35,128 nt of DNA. Source: Candidatus Goldiibacteriota bacterium. Its GTDB lineage: Bacteria; Oederibacteriota; PGYV01; DSYL01. The stretch is taken from positions 1 to 35,128 of the forward strand of contig JAGNJD010000029.1 in NCBI GenBank assembly GCA_018000835.1, given 5' to 3'. Under the pieces are notes generated by a model. The model was not told where the DNA came from and searched no databases. It saw nothing but the letters and a program-made list of their open reading frames with translations. Positions 1 through 7,899 of this stretch are shown here, piece by piece. The position numbers and the translations under genes were made by a program. Numbering within the stretch: position 1 is the stretch's first letter; every line of letters starts with the position of its first letter.

Positions 1-484
1 CATTAGAAGGCAGTTCTTTTTGTTTAAAATCATTTAACCGTTCAATTAATTGGTTTTTAATAAAGTTAATGTCAGAATCAGAATAAGGGAGACCAAGTTG
101 TTTTAATGAAAGGTGTAACTGGCTCTCGGAATAGCCATTAACGATGAGACTCATGAGTAAATTAACGTAAGAAGCGTCAGTTCTTTTATATTTTTCGGGT
201 AATATAAGAGGTCTGAATTCATTATTCCTGTCTCTTGGTACGTCCAAATTAAGATTCCACGAGCCCGCTGTTAAATTTCTGTTGTAATAACCATTTCCTT
301 TATTGTTTTTAGATTGTTTTAAATGCAATTCACGCTCAGAAACCATAATTTGTTCCAATACATGTTCAAGGAGTTCTTTTACAGCATTTATTTTTTGTTC
401 AGGTGTAGCTGATGGACCTACTGTTTTATTAAAAAATTCTTCAACAGGCGTTTTAGGCAGTATTTCTCTATCTATTGTGTTCAT
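1..484 (-). CDS. IS256-family (mutator-type) transposase, N-terminal part, cut by window start
   Basis: This is the first 161 codons of a transposase read leftward and still open at base 1. The start is the ATG at 484-482, with a GGGG Shine-Dalgarno-like run about eight bases upstream. Residues about 66-95 read GYYNRNLTAGSWNLNLDVPR followed by DRNNEFRP, the N-terminal signature of IS256/mutator transposases (GYxxRxL, then a VPRDR-type block). The following helix (LLMSLIVNGYSESQL) is also typical of the family. The DDE catalytic domain would lie left of the window, so I cannot say whether the gene is intact. The start overlaps the end of the small upstream ORF by 17 bases, suggesting translational coupling. 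Family assignment is by recognised motif only. Confidence 0.85.
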   Translation of the reverse strand, partial: MNTIDREILPKTPVEEFFNKTVGPSATPEQKINAVKELLEHVLEQIMVSERELHLKQSKNNKGNGYYNRNLTAGSWNLNLDVPRDRNNEFRPLILPEKYKRTDASYVNLLMSLIVNGYSESQLHLSLKQLGLPYSDSDINFIKNQLIERLNDFKQKELPSN

Positions 485-776
485 GTTTTTTTTCCCCTTT
501 CTTTTTTAATCTTAAATTGTATTTTTTCATCTTGCGAAATTTTGCCGGATTTCTGACAACTTTAATTAATCCACCAAAATGTTTTTCTATTTCATCATAT
601 AGTTCGTCCTCCCGATAATTACGTTTCCTGGTCTTTTTTGAAATTAAACCTTTTTTAGGTTTCTTTTTGCCAATATATTTTAGAACTTTTTGTCGGACTT
701 TATTTCCTTCTCTGAAATTCTCCACCTCATACCAATATTCATGTCCATTTATCAGTTTTTTCCTAAAAAACGACAT
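468..776 (-). CDS. Small basic protein overlapping the IS256 transposase, possible IS accessory ORF
   Basis: This ORF encodes a 102-residue, lysine/arginine-rich protein. I chose the ATG at 776-774 because a near-perfect Shine-Dalgarno (AAAGGAGGTGAT, about 782-793) lies eight bases before it; the longer GTG start would sit inside that site. Residues about 8-40 (YWYEVENFREGNKVRQKVLK, then YIGKKKP) resemble the short beta-rich opening module seen at the start of some IS1634/IS4-type transposases and in small IS-linked ORFs. The rest is a charged, probably helical tail with no recognised fold. The stop codon lies inside the start of the downstream transposase, which is in the +1 frame, next to an A8 run. 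It may assist or regulate transposition; this is inferred from position alone. IS256 elements normally have one ORF, so the arrangement is unusual. Confidence 0.6.
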   Translation of the reverse strand: MSFFRKKLINGHEYWYEVENFREGNKVRQKVLKYIGKKKPKKGLISKKTRKRNYREDELYDEIEKHFGGLIKVVRNPAKFRKMKKYNLRLKKKGEKKHEHNR

Positions 777-796
777 ATCTATCACCTCCTTTCGTA

Positions 797-1222
797 GTGC
801 CTAATATCTTATCATACATAAACAATAGACACAACATTAATCTTACTACCATAACGTTGTTTTTAATAATAATTTTTATTTTTAATATAACTGCTTGCAG
901 TAGTGCTTCAATACATAAAAACAATGAGAATATCAATGTATCAGAGAAAGAGACAGTTGAAATATCAAAGATAGATTCAAATAAAAAGTTAAACTATAAG
1001 GATAAAGAATGTTTTAGAAACACTTATGGTTTTATATTATTAACAATTGGATCAGCTGTTGCGGGAGGAATGATAGGATATAGTATTTGGCCACACGAAG
1101 ATATGATAATGATTGGATCAACCATTGCAGGAATAGGAGTCGGATATTTTTTGGGCTCATTTTTAAGTTATTGTTTCGGCTTTGTTTGTGAACCATTTTC
1201 TCAATCTTCAAAGGAGCAATAA
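797..1222 (+). CDS. Putative lipoprotein with glycine-zipper segment, start uncertain
   Basis: The frame opens with GTG and has no convincing Shine-Dalgarno. Residues about 16-36 form a hydrophobic stretch ending in NITACSS, which fits a lipobox (ITAC) for lipid attachment. A polar spacer follows, then a glycine-zipper-like pair of hydrophobic segments (GSAVAGGMIGYSIW and GSTIAGIGVGYFLGSFL) at roughly 85-125, as in small outer-membrane or pore-like lipoproteins. No family is recognised. The gene begins only 20 bases from the start of the divergent IS-linked ORF, so its original promoter and first codons may have been replaced by the insertion. It may be a remnant or a chimera. Asn and Asp codons before G use T here, unlike the core genes downstream, which fits a foreign origin. 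Confidence 0.45.
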   Translation: MPNILSYINNRHNINLTTITLFLIIIFIFNITACSSASIHKNNENINVSEKETVEISKIDSNKKLNYKDKECFRNTYGFILLTIGSAVAGGMIGYSIWPHEDMIMIGSTIAGIGVGYFLGSFLSYCFGFVCEPFSQSSKEQ

Positions 1223-1223
1223 A

Positions 1224-1242
1224 TTTAGGACCTGTCCCTAAA
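1224..1242. repeat. Short imperfect palindrome between two gene remnants
   Basis: TTTAGGACCTGTCCCTAAA has arms TTTAGG/CCTAAA around a short centre. It sits exactly between the lipoprotein stop and the lipase fragment. It may be a mobile-element end or a weak terminator; no function can be shown. Confidence 0.35.
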
Positions 1243-1253
1243 CTTAACATAAT

Positions 1254-1575
1254 TTGGTTGCATATAGTGCTGGAGGGATAGCCACTAGATGGTATCTATC
1301 TGGACAGTCAAATCCTCAAGTCAATAAAGTAATAACTTTACATTCCCCACATGGTGGAAGTTTTATAGCGGGAGTAGCTTTTATTGTACATGATGGCGCA
1401 ATATTATGTACTGCATTGGCGGCTATTACAGGGGCATTGACATTAATACCTGTTATAGGAGCGGATTTTATAGATGATTTTGTAACTTATACAATTTGTG
1501 CTACTAGCTAGGGAGCAGGGTATAGATGGTAAACACTATTTATATACTCTCTGTGAAGCATATTATCAGGAATAA
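1254..1575 (+). pseudogene. Fragment of a lipase-like alpha/beta-hydrolase gene
   Basis: The open frame from 1254 to 1511 begins LVAYSAGGIATRWYL and continues to VNKVITLHSPHGGS. This matches the nucleophile-elbow region of lipases and PGAP1-like hydrolases (usually GHSxGGLxARYYL, then a TPHxGS block) and keeps the Ser of G/A-x-S-x-G. An in-frame stop lies just upstream (1245-1247), so the whole N-terminal half, including the first strands and the oxyanion region, is missing. After the stop at 1509-1511 the +1 frame reads on sensibly (EQGIDGKHYLYTLCEAYYQE) to 1575, which suggests a frameshift. The visible piece lacks an assignable catalytic Asp and His. I call it a decayed lipase gene. The family call rests on one motif region only. 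Confidence 0.5.
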
Positions 1576-1631
1576 TCGGAGGCAACATACAAATTTCTTT
1601 TGGTAGGTCAGGATTTTTTTCTTTTTTTCCA

Positions 1632-1740
1632 CCTTTAGAAAAAGGGGGATAAAAGGGGGATTTGAAAGAATAAAATCTCCCCTTGCCCCTCTTTTATAAA
1701 GAGGGGAAATTGATGGAATAAATCTCCCATGACCCCTCCA
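1632..1740. repeat. Dispersed-type G-run/C-run repeat with perfect internal hairpin
   Basis: A run of GGGGGAT units (AAAAAGGGGGATAAAAGGGGG, about 1639-1659) is followed by a roughly inverted C-run copy (TCTCCCCTTGCCCCTC) and a third partial copy ending at 1739. Inside lies a perfect hairpin: CCCCTCTTT (1686-1694), loop TAT, AAAGAGGGG (1698-1706). Repeats of this look are scattered through many bacterial genomes as small palindromic elements. Whether more copies exist in this genome cannot be seen here. Confidence 0.55.
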
Positions 1741-2021
1741 TTATTTTCTGCCTTTTTAAGTGTCCACCATGTCTATCCTTATTCCCAACAGGGCCTTATT
1801 TCTTCTTGCTTTACTTCGTTTTTTCTGATATTTTTTCTCATAGCAACGTTCCTACTTATAATAATGTTTTTGATCAAACTTATTATAGGATACGTCGCTC
1901 TTATTTCATACACAACTTTTGATTATAACCCCATCAGAAAGGCTCGAATGAATTCCTCAAAAAACAAACAATCCTTTCATTATAATTGCTGTGCGGTCAA
2001 TCAATGAATTAGTATAAAATT

Positions 2022-2127
2022 GGCGGTTGCAGGATTGCTTTTTTCGGAATTGAAATGGGCTGAAGTTATGGACATGCTTTATATAATCAGATTATTTCAG
2101 ACCTTCAAAATCAATCCTTCAACCGCC
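2022..2127. repeat. 106-bp element bounded by 21-bp terminal inverted repeats (MITE-like)
   Basis: The left arm 2022-2042 (GGCGGTTGCAGGATTGCTTT, then T) is matched by the reverse complement of 2107-2127 at about 19 of 21 positions. The 64-base interior has no ORF. Further pairable bits are present, such as GGACATG inside and CATGTCC just outside the right arm. Size and terminal repeats fit a miniature inverted-repeat element. No clear target-site duplication was found by eye. Confidence 0.5.
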
Positions 2128-2303
2128 ATGTCCTGATTAGAAAAGAGATACGAAAATCCCATTATTATAGATGTCTATCTTTTTAAAATTAAAGTGAAGT
2201 ATATAATTTGAAGATGAGTATATGAAATCCATATTTTTTTACCGGACGGAAGTGATAGTAAGATGGCATATTATCCTTGTGAAAAAAAGTGCAATTAAAA
2301 GTA

Positions 2304-2331
2304 TTGACAAAAAACCGAGTATGTGTAAAAA
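2304..2331 (+). promoter_or_regulatory. Candidate sigma-70 promoter of the gap-pgk-tpiA operon
   Basis: A perfect -35 TTGACA (2304-2309) is followed 16 bases later by TAAAAA (2326-2331), with a TG two bases before it. Transcription would start near 2338, giving a leader of about 200 bases before gap. The -10 is imperfect. Confidence 0.45.
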
Positions 2332-2466
2332 TACAAACACATTTTTAACGGATTTTAGTTGCGGATTTTAAGTGACGGTAGAAAATATTTAAAATACGTT
2401 TTAAAAATCCTATATTCATAAAACAAAGACGTTTATGTTTTAATAATATAATCGTCAGATTTAATT

Positions 2467-2499
2467 TCATGGATTGTCGTAAAATATGATAATCCATGA
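2467..2499 (+). promoter_or_regulatory. Leader hairpin upstream of gap
   Basis: TCATGGATT (2467-2475) pairs perfectly with AATCCATGA (2491-2499) across a 15-base loop, about 40 bases before the gap start codon. There is no U-run, so it is not a terminator. It could be an operator for a glycolytic regulator or an mRNA-stabilising stem. Confidence 0.4.
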
Positions 2500-2539
2500 T
2501 AAGACGTAAAAATCAAAAATATAAAAGGAGGTATTTATT

Positions 2540-3553
2540 ATGGTTAAAGTTGGTATTAATGGTTTTGGAAGAATTGGTAGAAATGCTTTAAGGTCGTTGA
2601 TTGCAAAAAAGTCGGCGAAATTTGAGGTTGTTGCAGTAAACGATATTACGGATGCAAAAACCCTTGCACATCTTTTTAAGTATGACTCGGTTCAGGGAAT
2701 TTTTGACGGAGACGTATCTGTGGAAGGGGAAGATTTTATCATAGTAAACGGGAAAAAAATCAAAATTTTCAAGGAAAAAGACCCGGCAGCCATAAAATGG
2801 TCGTCTCTCGGAATTGAAATTGTAATTGAATCAACCGGACTTTTTACCGACAAAGAAAAAGCAGTCGTTCACATCACATCTGGCGGAGCAAAAAAAGTCA
2901 TTATTTCAGCACCAGCAAAAAATGAAGACATAACGATAGTTATGGGAGTAAATGAAAAATCGTATGACGCAGGCAAACACAACGTCATTTCAAACGCGTC
3001 ATGCACGACTAACTGCCTCGCTCCTTTAACGAAGGTATTAAATGACAAAATAGGAATAGTAAAAGGTCTTATGACGACCATACACTCATATACAAATGAC
3101 CAGAGAATCCTTGATTTGCCGCATAAGGATTTAAGAAGAGCGCGTGCAGCGGCTCTTTCCATGATACCTACGTCTACAGGCGCAGCAAAGGCAATAGGCC
3201 TTGTCATACCGGAATTAAAAGGCAAATTAAATGGGTATGCAATGAGAGTCCCGACGCCAAACGTTTCAGTAGTTGACGTTACTTTTGAAATGAAAAAGGC
3301 GGTAACGAAAGAGGAAATTAACGGACTTCTTAAAGATGCAGCGGAAGGCGAATTAAAGGGCATACTTGGCTATACGGATTTACCGCTTGTATCGAAGGAT
3401 TTTTTAAATGACCCAAGGTCGTCAATAATTGACGGTCAGTCAACTTACGTAGTTGATAACATGGCAAAGATTGTTTCATGGTATGACAACGAATGGGGTT
3501 ATTCCTGCAGAGTCGTTGACCTTGTTGATTACATCATTGAAAAAGGAATATAA
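2540..3553 (+). CDS. gap: Glyceraldehyde-3-phosphate dehydrogenase
   Basis: This cytoplasmic glycolytic enzyme oxidises glyceraldehyde-3-phosphate to 1,3-bisphosphoglycerate with NAD. The 337 residues match the family length. The Rossmann start is [11 protein letters not shown], and Asp35 at the end of the second strand (VAVND) favours NAD over NADP. The active-site block SNASCTTNC places the catalytic Cys at 155, and IHSYTNDQ places the base His at 182. DNEWGYS near the C terminus is also present. The ATG follows a strong AAAGGAGG site. It heads the gap-pgk-tpiA-secG series. A stable hairpin directly after the stop may let gap be expressed above the downstream genes. Confidence 0.98.
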   Translation: MVKVGINGFGRIGRNALRSLIAKKSAKFEVVAVNDITDAKTLAHLFKYDSVQGIFDGDVSVEGEDFIIVNGKKIKIFKEKDPAAIKWSSLGIEIVIESTGLFTDKEKAVVHITSGGAKKVIISAPAKNEDITIVMGVNEKSYDAGKHNVISNASCTTNCLAPLTKVLNDKIGIVKGLMTTIHSYTNDQRILDLPHKDLRRARAAALSMIPTSTGAAKAIGLVIPELKGKLNGYAMRVPTPNVSVVDVTFEMKKAVTKEEINGLLKDAAEGELKGILGYTDLPLVSKDFLNDPRSSIIDGQSTYVVDNMAKIVSWYDNEWGYSCRVVDLVDYIIEKGI

Positions 3554-3566
3554 TTAATTTAAAATA

Positions 3567-3598
3567 AAACAGAGGTGCTTTAACCGGCACCTCTGTTT
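3567..3598 (+). terminator. Intrinsic-terminator-like hairpin between gap and pgk
   Basis: AAACAGAGGTGC (3567-3578) pairs perfectly with GCACCTCTGTTT (3587-3598) around the loop TTTAACCG, followed by AATTATTTT. The 12-bp stem with a T-rich tail fits a partial terminator or a 3'-end protecting stem that tunes gap against pgk. Confidence 0.65.
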
Positions 3599-3629
3599 AA
3601 TTATTTTATAAATGAAAAGAGGTGTTTTT

Positions 3630-4823
3630 ATGGCAAAACTATCCATAGAAGATTTAAAAAATGAAATGAAAGGTAAACGGGTTTTAATGAGGGTTGATTT
3701 TAACGTGCCTCTTGACGAAAACAGAAACATCACGTCAGACAAAAGGATCGTTTCATCATTACCTTCAATCAAATACGTCATTGAAAACGGCGGGAAACTT
3801 ATTTTAATGTCTCATCTTGGCAGGCCAAAAGGTGGTCCGTCTCCTGAGTTTTCTCTCGACGTTGTTGCAAAAAAATTAAGCGAATTGCTTGGTAAAGAAG
3901 TAAAATTCGTAAAAGATTGCATAGGAGCGGAAGTTGAAAAGGCAGTTGCAGGTTTAAAAGACGGAGACGTCCTTCTTCTCGAAAACGTCAGATTTTATAA
4001 AGAAGAAGAAAAAAACGATGCTGAATTTGCAAAAAAATTAGCATCCCTTGGGGATTTATACATAAACGATGCTTTTGGAACGGCACATCGTGCTCATGCA
4101 TCCACGGAAGGCGTCTGCAAATACATAAAAAAATGTGCAGCAGGTTTTTTAATGAACAAGGAATTGCAATATCTTGGTCAGTTGCTTACAAATCCAAAGA
4201 GACCATTCATTGCCATTCTCGGCGGTGCAAAAGTGAGCGATAAAATAAAAGTTATAAACAATCTTTTAAATATCGTTGACGGGTTGATTATTGGTGGTGG
4301 AATGGCATATACCTTTATAAAAGCAGAGGGAAAAGAGATAGGTAATTCAATATGTGAAAACGAAAACATTCCTATTGCAAAGGAAATATTGAAAAAAGCA
4401 ATTGACAAAAACATTCCGATTTATCTTCCTATTGACCACGTCGTTGCGAAGGAATTTAAAGAAGACGCAGAAAGTATGGAAGTTTTAAGAGCATCAATAG
4501 ATTCAGGCTGGCAGGGAATGGACATAGGGCCGAATACAATAGAAAAATTCAGGAGCGTAATTTTAAAGGCAAAGACAATATTCTGGAATGGACCAATGGG
4601 AGTTTTTGAATTTGACAAATTTGCAAAAGGTACGCTTGAAATAGGGAAAGCAATTGCAGAATCAGGAGCGATAAGCGTGGTTGGCGGCGGAGATTCTGCA
4701 TCGGCACTTAAAAAATTAAAACTTACGGATAAAATGACTCATGTCTCAACGGGTGGCGGTGCATCTCTCGAATTTATGGAAGGTAAGGAATTACCCGGCG
4801 TAGCTGCTTTAACGGACAAATAA
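3630..4823 (+). CDS. pgk: Phosphoglycerate kinase
   Basis: It transfers the phosphoryl group of 1,3-bisphosphoglycerate to ADP in glycolysis. I place the start at the ATG of MAKLSIEDL (3630) because AAGAGGTG sits just before it; a longer frame from 3612 would put that site inside the gene. The product has 397 residues, as expected. Visible motifs, in order: [41 protein letters not shown], the hinge and nucleotide-side [28 protein letters not shown] and [10 protein letters not shown] near the end. No key residue is missing. It lies between gap and tpiA, the classic order. Confidence 0.98.
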   Translation: MAKLSIEDLKNEMKGKRVLMRVDFNVPLDENRNITSDKRIVSSLPSIKYVIENGGKLILMSHLGRPKGGPSPEFSLDVVAKKLSELLGKEVKFVKDCIGAEVEKAVAGLKDGDVLLLENVRFYKEEEKNDAEFAKKLASLGDLYINDAFGTAHRAHASTEGVCKYIKKCAAGFLMNKELQYLGQLLTNPKRPFIAILGGAKVSDKIKVINNLLNIVDGLIIGGGMAYTFIKAEGKEIGNSICENENIPIAKEILKKAIDKNIPIYLPIDHVVAKEFKEDAESMEVLRASIDSGWQGMDIGPNTIEKFRSVILKAKTIFWNGPMGVFEFDKFAKGTLEIGKAIAESGAISVVGGGDSASALKKLKLTDKMTHVSTGGGASLEFMEGKELPGVAALTDK

Positions 4824-4956
4824 CAATAAGACGAGATTAAGACATTTATCTGATATGTTTTGTATTTTAAAGATAAAAAACATTGCAATACCTGTTTTTA
4901 ATGTTCTTGATAACGATTGATTTTTTGACAAACTATATAAAATATGGAGGTTTAAT

Positions 4957-5718
4957 TTGCGTTTACCGATAATTGCAGGAAATTGGAAGATGTATAAAAC
5001 GATTGATGAAACGATTGAGCTTGCAACGTCTTTAAGAAGTTTGTTAAAAGACATTCCTGATGACAGGGTAGAAATCATAATCTGCCCTACGTTCGTTAAT
5101 CTGCATGCAGCGGCAGGCATAATAAAGGGTTCAAACATTAAACTGGGTGCACAGAATTTATATCCAAAACAGGAAGGTGCATATACCGGCGAGATTTCAC
5201 CTCTTATGCTTCGTTCCGTTGGGTGTAGTTACGTAATTATAGGCCATTCGGAAAGAAGACAGTATTTTAATGAAACGAACGAGTTTATTAATGAAAAAGT
5301 AAAAAGTGCAATTGAATACGGTCTGTTACCCATAATGTGCGTCGGTGAGAAATTGGAAGAAAGAGAAAAGGGGCTGACTTTTGATGTAGTAAAAGACCAC
5401 GTAGTAAACGGTTTGAAAGGCATTTCAAAGGAAAAAGTACTGCACGTGGTTATTGCTTATGAACCTGTATGGGCAATAGGGACCGGAAAAACTGCAACTC
5501 CGCAACAGGCAGAGGAAGTCCATAAATTTATAAGGAAATTACTTGCAGAAATGTATGATGAACAGACCGCACAGGCAATCAGGATACAATATGGTGGAAG
5601 CGTAAAACCGGAAAACATAAAGGAACTTATGGCATGCGAAAATATAGACGGTGCATTGGTTGGCGGTGCGTCATTAAAAGCAGATTCATTTGAACAGATA
5701 GTAAAATTTTACAGATAA
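4957..5718 (+). CDS. tpiA: Triosephosphate isomerase, TTG start
   Basis: It interconverts dihydroxyacetone phosphate and glyceraldehyde-3-phosphate. The protein starts at a TTG preceded by GGAGG six bases away. The family-typical opening (MRLPIIAGNWKMYK) begins exactly there, so the TTG is well supported. Asn9 and Lys11 bind substrate, His97 lies in GHSERRQYF, the catalytic Glu169 lies in AYEPVWAIGTGK, and the phosphate loop IQYGGSVKPEN and GALVGGASL are intact. Length (253) is normal. The 133-base gap after pgk has no clear promoter, so it is probably co-transcribed; the rare start codon may lower its translation. Confidence 0.97.
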   Translation: MRLPIIAGNWKMYKTIDETIELATSLRSLLKDIPDDRVEIIICPTFVNLHAAAGIIKGSNIKLGAQNLYPKQEGAYTGEISPLMLRSVGCSYVIIGHSERRQYFNETNEFINEKVKSAIEYGLLPIMCVGEKLEEREKGLTFDVVKDHVVNGLKGISKEKVLHVVIAYEPVWAIGTGKTATPQQAEEVHKFIRKLLAEMYDEQTAQAIRIQYGGSVKPENIKELMACENIDGALVGGASLKADSFEQIVKFYR

Positions 5719-5794
5719 TAAAGTGATTACCATTAATTCGTAATGACGTTTATATCAGATGAATTTTAAAGTTTATAAAACAAACGTATTGTGT

Positions 5795-5800
5795 TATAAT
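5795..5800 (+). promoter_or_regulatory. Extended -10 promoter candidate upstream of secG
   Basis: TGTTATAAT (TG at 5792-5793, TATAAT 5795-5800) is a perfect extended -10. The -35 region (about 5772-5777) is poor, as is common for this class. It lies 56 bases before the secG ATG and could give secG its own transcript. Confidence 0.5.
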
Positions 5801-5855
5801 AAATGCTGGTTATTGAAAGTATTTGAATACACGGATAAACATTACAGGAGGATTT

Positions 5856-6224
5856 ATGATTATTTATAACATAGTTTATGCCTTACATTTTATAATTGTC
5901 GTTTTATTGATAATAGTCGTTTTGCTCCAGACGGGAAAAGGGTCTGAGGTTGGTTTTGCTTTTGGAAGCGGGGCTGCCCAGACGATGTTTGGCTCATCAG
6001 GCGGTAAGACGTTTATTACGAGATTTACGATAATACTTGCCATTGCCTTTATGTGCACGTCAATTTTTCTCGCGATTTTCCAGGCAAGATTTGCAGGGTC
6101 TTATCAGGGAGTATTAACCAAGGTTAAAACGCAGGAACAGCCTGTTGCACCACCGCCGGCAGGCAATACAGGCAACAGTTCAATACCAATAGATACGAAC
6201 AATCAGATTCCTGTTGATAAATAA
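5856..6224 (+). CDS. secG: Preprotein translocase subunit SecG
   Basis: It is the small membrane subunit of the SecYEG channel that assists protein export. The start is the ATG at 5856 after ACAGGAGG; an upstream TTG frame opening is not needed. The product has 122 residues: a first membrane helix (about 1-22), the conserved cytoplasmic loop LLQTGKGSEVGFAFGSGAAQ and MFGSSGGKTF, and a second helix (about 50-72). A proline/asparagine-rich tail follows. Placement after tpiA is common in bacteria. SecE and SecY are not in the window. Confidence 0.95.
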   Translation: MIIYNIVYALHFIIVVLLIIVVLLQTGKGSEVGFAFGSGAAQTMFGSSGGKTFITRFTIILAIAFMCTSIFLAIFQARFAGSYQGVLTKVKTQEQPVAPPPAGNTGNSSIPIDTNNQIPVDK

Positions 6225-6261
6225 AATTTTTTTTTTAACATAAAAAGGGAAGGGTTTTTAA

Positions 6262-7899
6262 GTGAAAAAAATTTTTTTGATATTTTTGTCTATCTTTATG
6301 ATTTCACTGTTTTCCTGCAAACAAAAAGAAACTTATAAATTAAAAAAAAATTACGTAGACAAACCTGCTTATGGTGATGCTATAATTACTGCATCAATCG
6401 GCGAACCAGCAACCCTAAATCCCGTACTTGCTTCTGATTCTGCGTCACACGACATAACCGGTCTTGTATTTAACGGACTCGTAAAATTTGACAAAGATTT
6501 AAACATAACCGGAGACCTTGCTGAAAAATGGGACATACTGGATGGTGGCAGGGTAATAATCTTTTATCTTAAAAAAGGCGTTAAATGGCATGACGGAACT
6601 GAATTTACCGCAAAAGACGTTCTGTTTACCTACAATGCTTTTATGTCGCCTGATACAAAAACTGCATACAGAAGTCTGTTCGAACCTATAAAAAGCATAG
6701 AAGTGATAAATGATTATAAAATAAAGGTAACGTATAAAACTGTTTTTGCACCATCGTTACAATACTGGGGCGTTGAAATAATCCCATATCATTTGCTGCA
6801 CGACAAAGACATAAATACTGCTGAATTCAACAGAAGTCCAATAGGAACAGGGCCTTATAAATTTTTAAAATGGCAGACAGCAGATAGAATAGAACTCGTT
6901 GCAAATGAAAATTATTTTGACGGAAAACCATACATTTCAAGATATATTTACAGGATTATTCCAGACCAGAGCGTCCAGTTTATGGAAATGATGTCAGGTG
7001 GCGTTGATTCAATGGAACTAACCTCTGAATTATGGACCACAAGGGCTGAAACAGAAAAATTCAAAAAAAATTTTAATAAATTCAAAATAACGGAATTTAA
7101 TTACGTTTATTTCGGATTTAATTTAAATAACGAATTATTTAAGGACAAAAAAATAAGAAAAGCAATAAATTATGCAATAAACAAGGATGAGATAATACAG
7201 GGGGTTAAAAAAGGACTTGCGGTAAGGACATCCGGCCCTTACATACCGGGGATGTGGGCTTATAACGACTCTGATGACGTTGAAAAATACGACTATAATC
7301 CTGAAACGGCAAAAAAATTATTGTCAGAGGCAGGATGGCAGATGGAAAATGACGGTTTTATTCATAAGCAAGGAAAAAAGTTTGAATTTACCATAGTTAC
7401 GAATCAGGGAAACAAGGAGAGGGAAGAAATTGCAACCATAATCCAGCAGCAGTTATCAAAAATAGGAATAAAGGCAGAGGTCAGAATACTTGCGTGGAAC
7501 ATTCTGCTTACGGAATTCATAGACAAGAAAAAGTTTGATGCCGTAGTTATGGGCTGGTCAACCGGTCTTGACCCGGACAATTATGACATATGGCATTCGT
7601 CAAAAAACAAAGAAGGAGAGTTTAATTTTATTTCCTATAAAAATGCAGAGGTGGATAAACTGCTGATAGCGGCAAGGACGACTTTTGACGTAAATAAAAG
7701 GACACGGGCATATAAAAAAATTCATAAAATCATCGCTGATGATTCACCATACGTTTTTTTATACAGCCCATATGGACTGCCGGCAGTCCATAAGAGGTTT
7801 CATGGGATAGAACCAGCACCGGCGGGAATATCCTATAATTTTACGAAATGGTACGTTCCGCAGGAACTCATAAAATATAAATTTGAGACGGATAAATGA
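6262..7899 (+). CDS. Peptide/nickel-type ABC transporter solute-binding lipoprotein (SBP_bac_5)
   Basis: A GTG start follows AGGGAAGGG. Residues 1-18 form a signal peptide ending in LFSC, so Cys19 is the likely lipidated residue. The rest (545 residues in total) has the DppA/OppA fold signatures: NPVLASDSASHDITGLVFNG early, LKKGVKWHDGTEFTAKDVLF (about 110-130), SPIGTGPYKF, and RKAINYAINKDEI. It would capture oligopeptides or a similar ligand outside the inner membrane. No ABC permease or ATPase gene is beside it, so partner and ligand cannot be named. Its stop codon overlaps the start of the MarC gene (ATGA), showing coupling to that gene instead. Confidence 0.9.
   Translation: MKKIFLIFLSIFMISLFSCKQKETYKLKKNYVDKPAYGDAIITASIGEPATLNPVLASDSASHDITGLVFNGLVKFDKDLNITGDLAEKWDILDGGRVIIFYLKKGVKWHDGTEFTAKDVLFTYNAFMSPDTKTAYRSLFEPIKSIEVINDYKIKVTYKTVFAPSLQYWGVEIIPYHLLHDKDINTAEFNRSPIGTGPYKFLKWQTADRIELVANENYFDGKPYISRYIYRIIPDQSVQFMEMMSGGVDSMELTSELWTTRAETEKFKKNFNKFKITEFNYVYFGFNLNNELFKDKKIRKAINYAINKDEIIQGVKKGLAVRTSGPYIPGMWAYNDSDDVEKYDYNPETAKKLLSEAGWQMENDGFIHKQGKKFEFTIVTNQGNKEREEIATIIQQQLSKIGIKAEVRILAWNILLTEFIDKKKFDAVVMGWSTGLDPDNYDIWHSSKNKEGEFNFISYKNAEVDKLLIAARTTFDVNKRTRAYKKIHKIIADDSPYVFLYSPYGLPAVHKRFHGIEPAPAGISYNFTKWYVPQELIKYKFETDK

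Larger units (their letters stand above)
1512..2539. other. Long intergenic region with repeats, ahead of the gap operon
   Basis: About one kilobase holds no gene I can defend. It contains the tail of the lipase fragment (to 1575), a C/G-run repeat block (1632-1740), an AT-rich stretch whose only long frame (1729-2007) has low-complexity hydrophobic content and no ribosome site, an inverted-repeat element (2022-2127), and the promoter and leader of the gap operon (2304-2539). The left half looks like a graveyard of mobile DNA; the right half looks like a normal long 5' leader. Confidence 0.7.

Noticed and set aside
1729-2007. 92-codon plus-strand frame in the repeat region
   Set aside because: No ribosome site; begins inside the C-run repeat; hydrophobic low-complexity content without a family match.
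2869-3363. 164-codon minus-strand frame inside gap
   Set aside because: It is the antisense shadow of a highly conserved gene and has no ribosome site or recognisable domain.
4925-4941. TTGACA with TATAAA upstream of tpiA as a promoter
   Set aside because: The spacing is only five bases, far too short for sigma-70.
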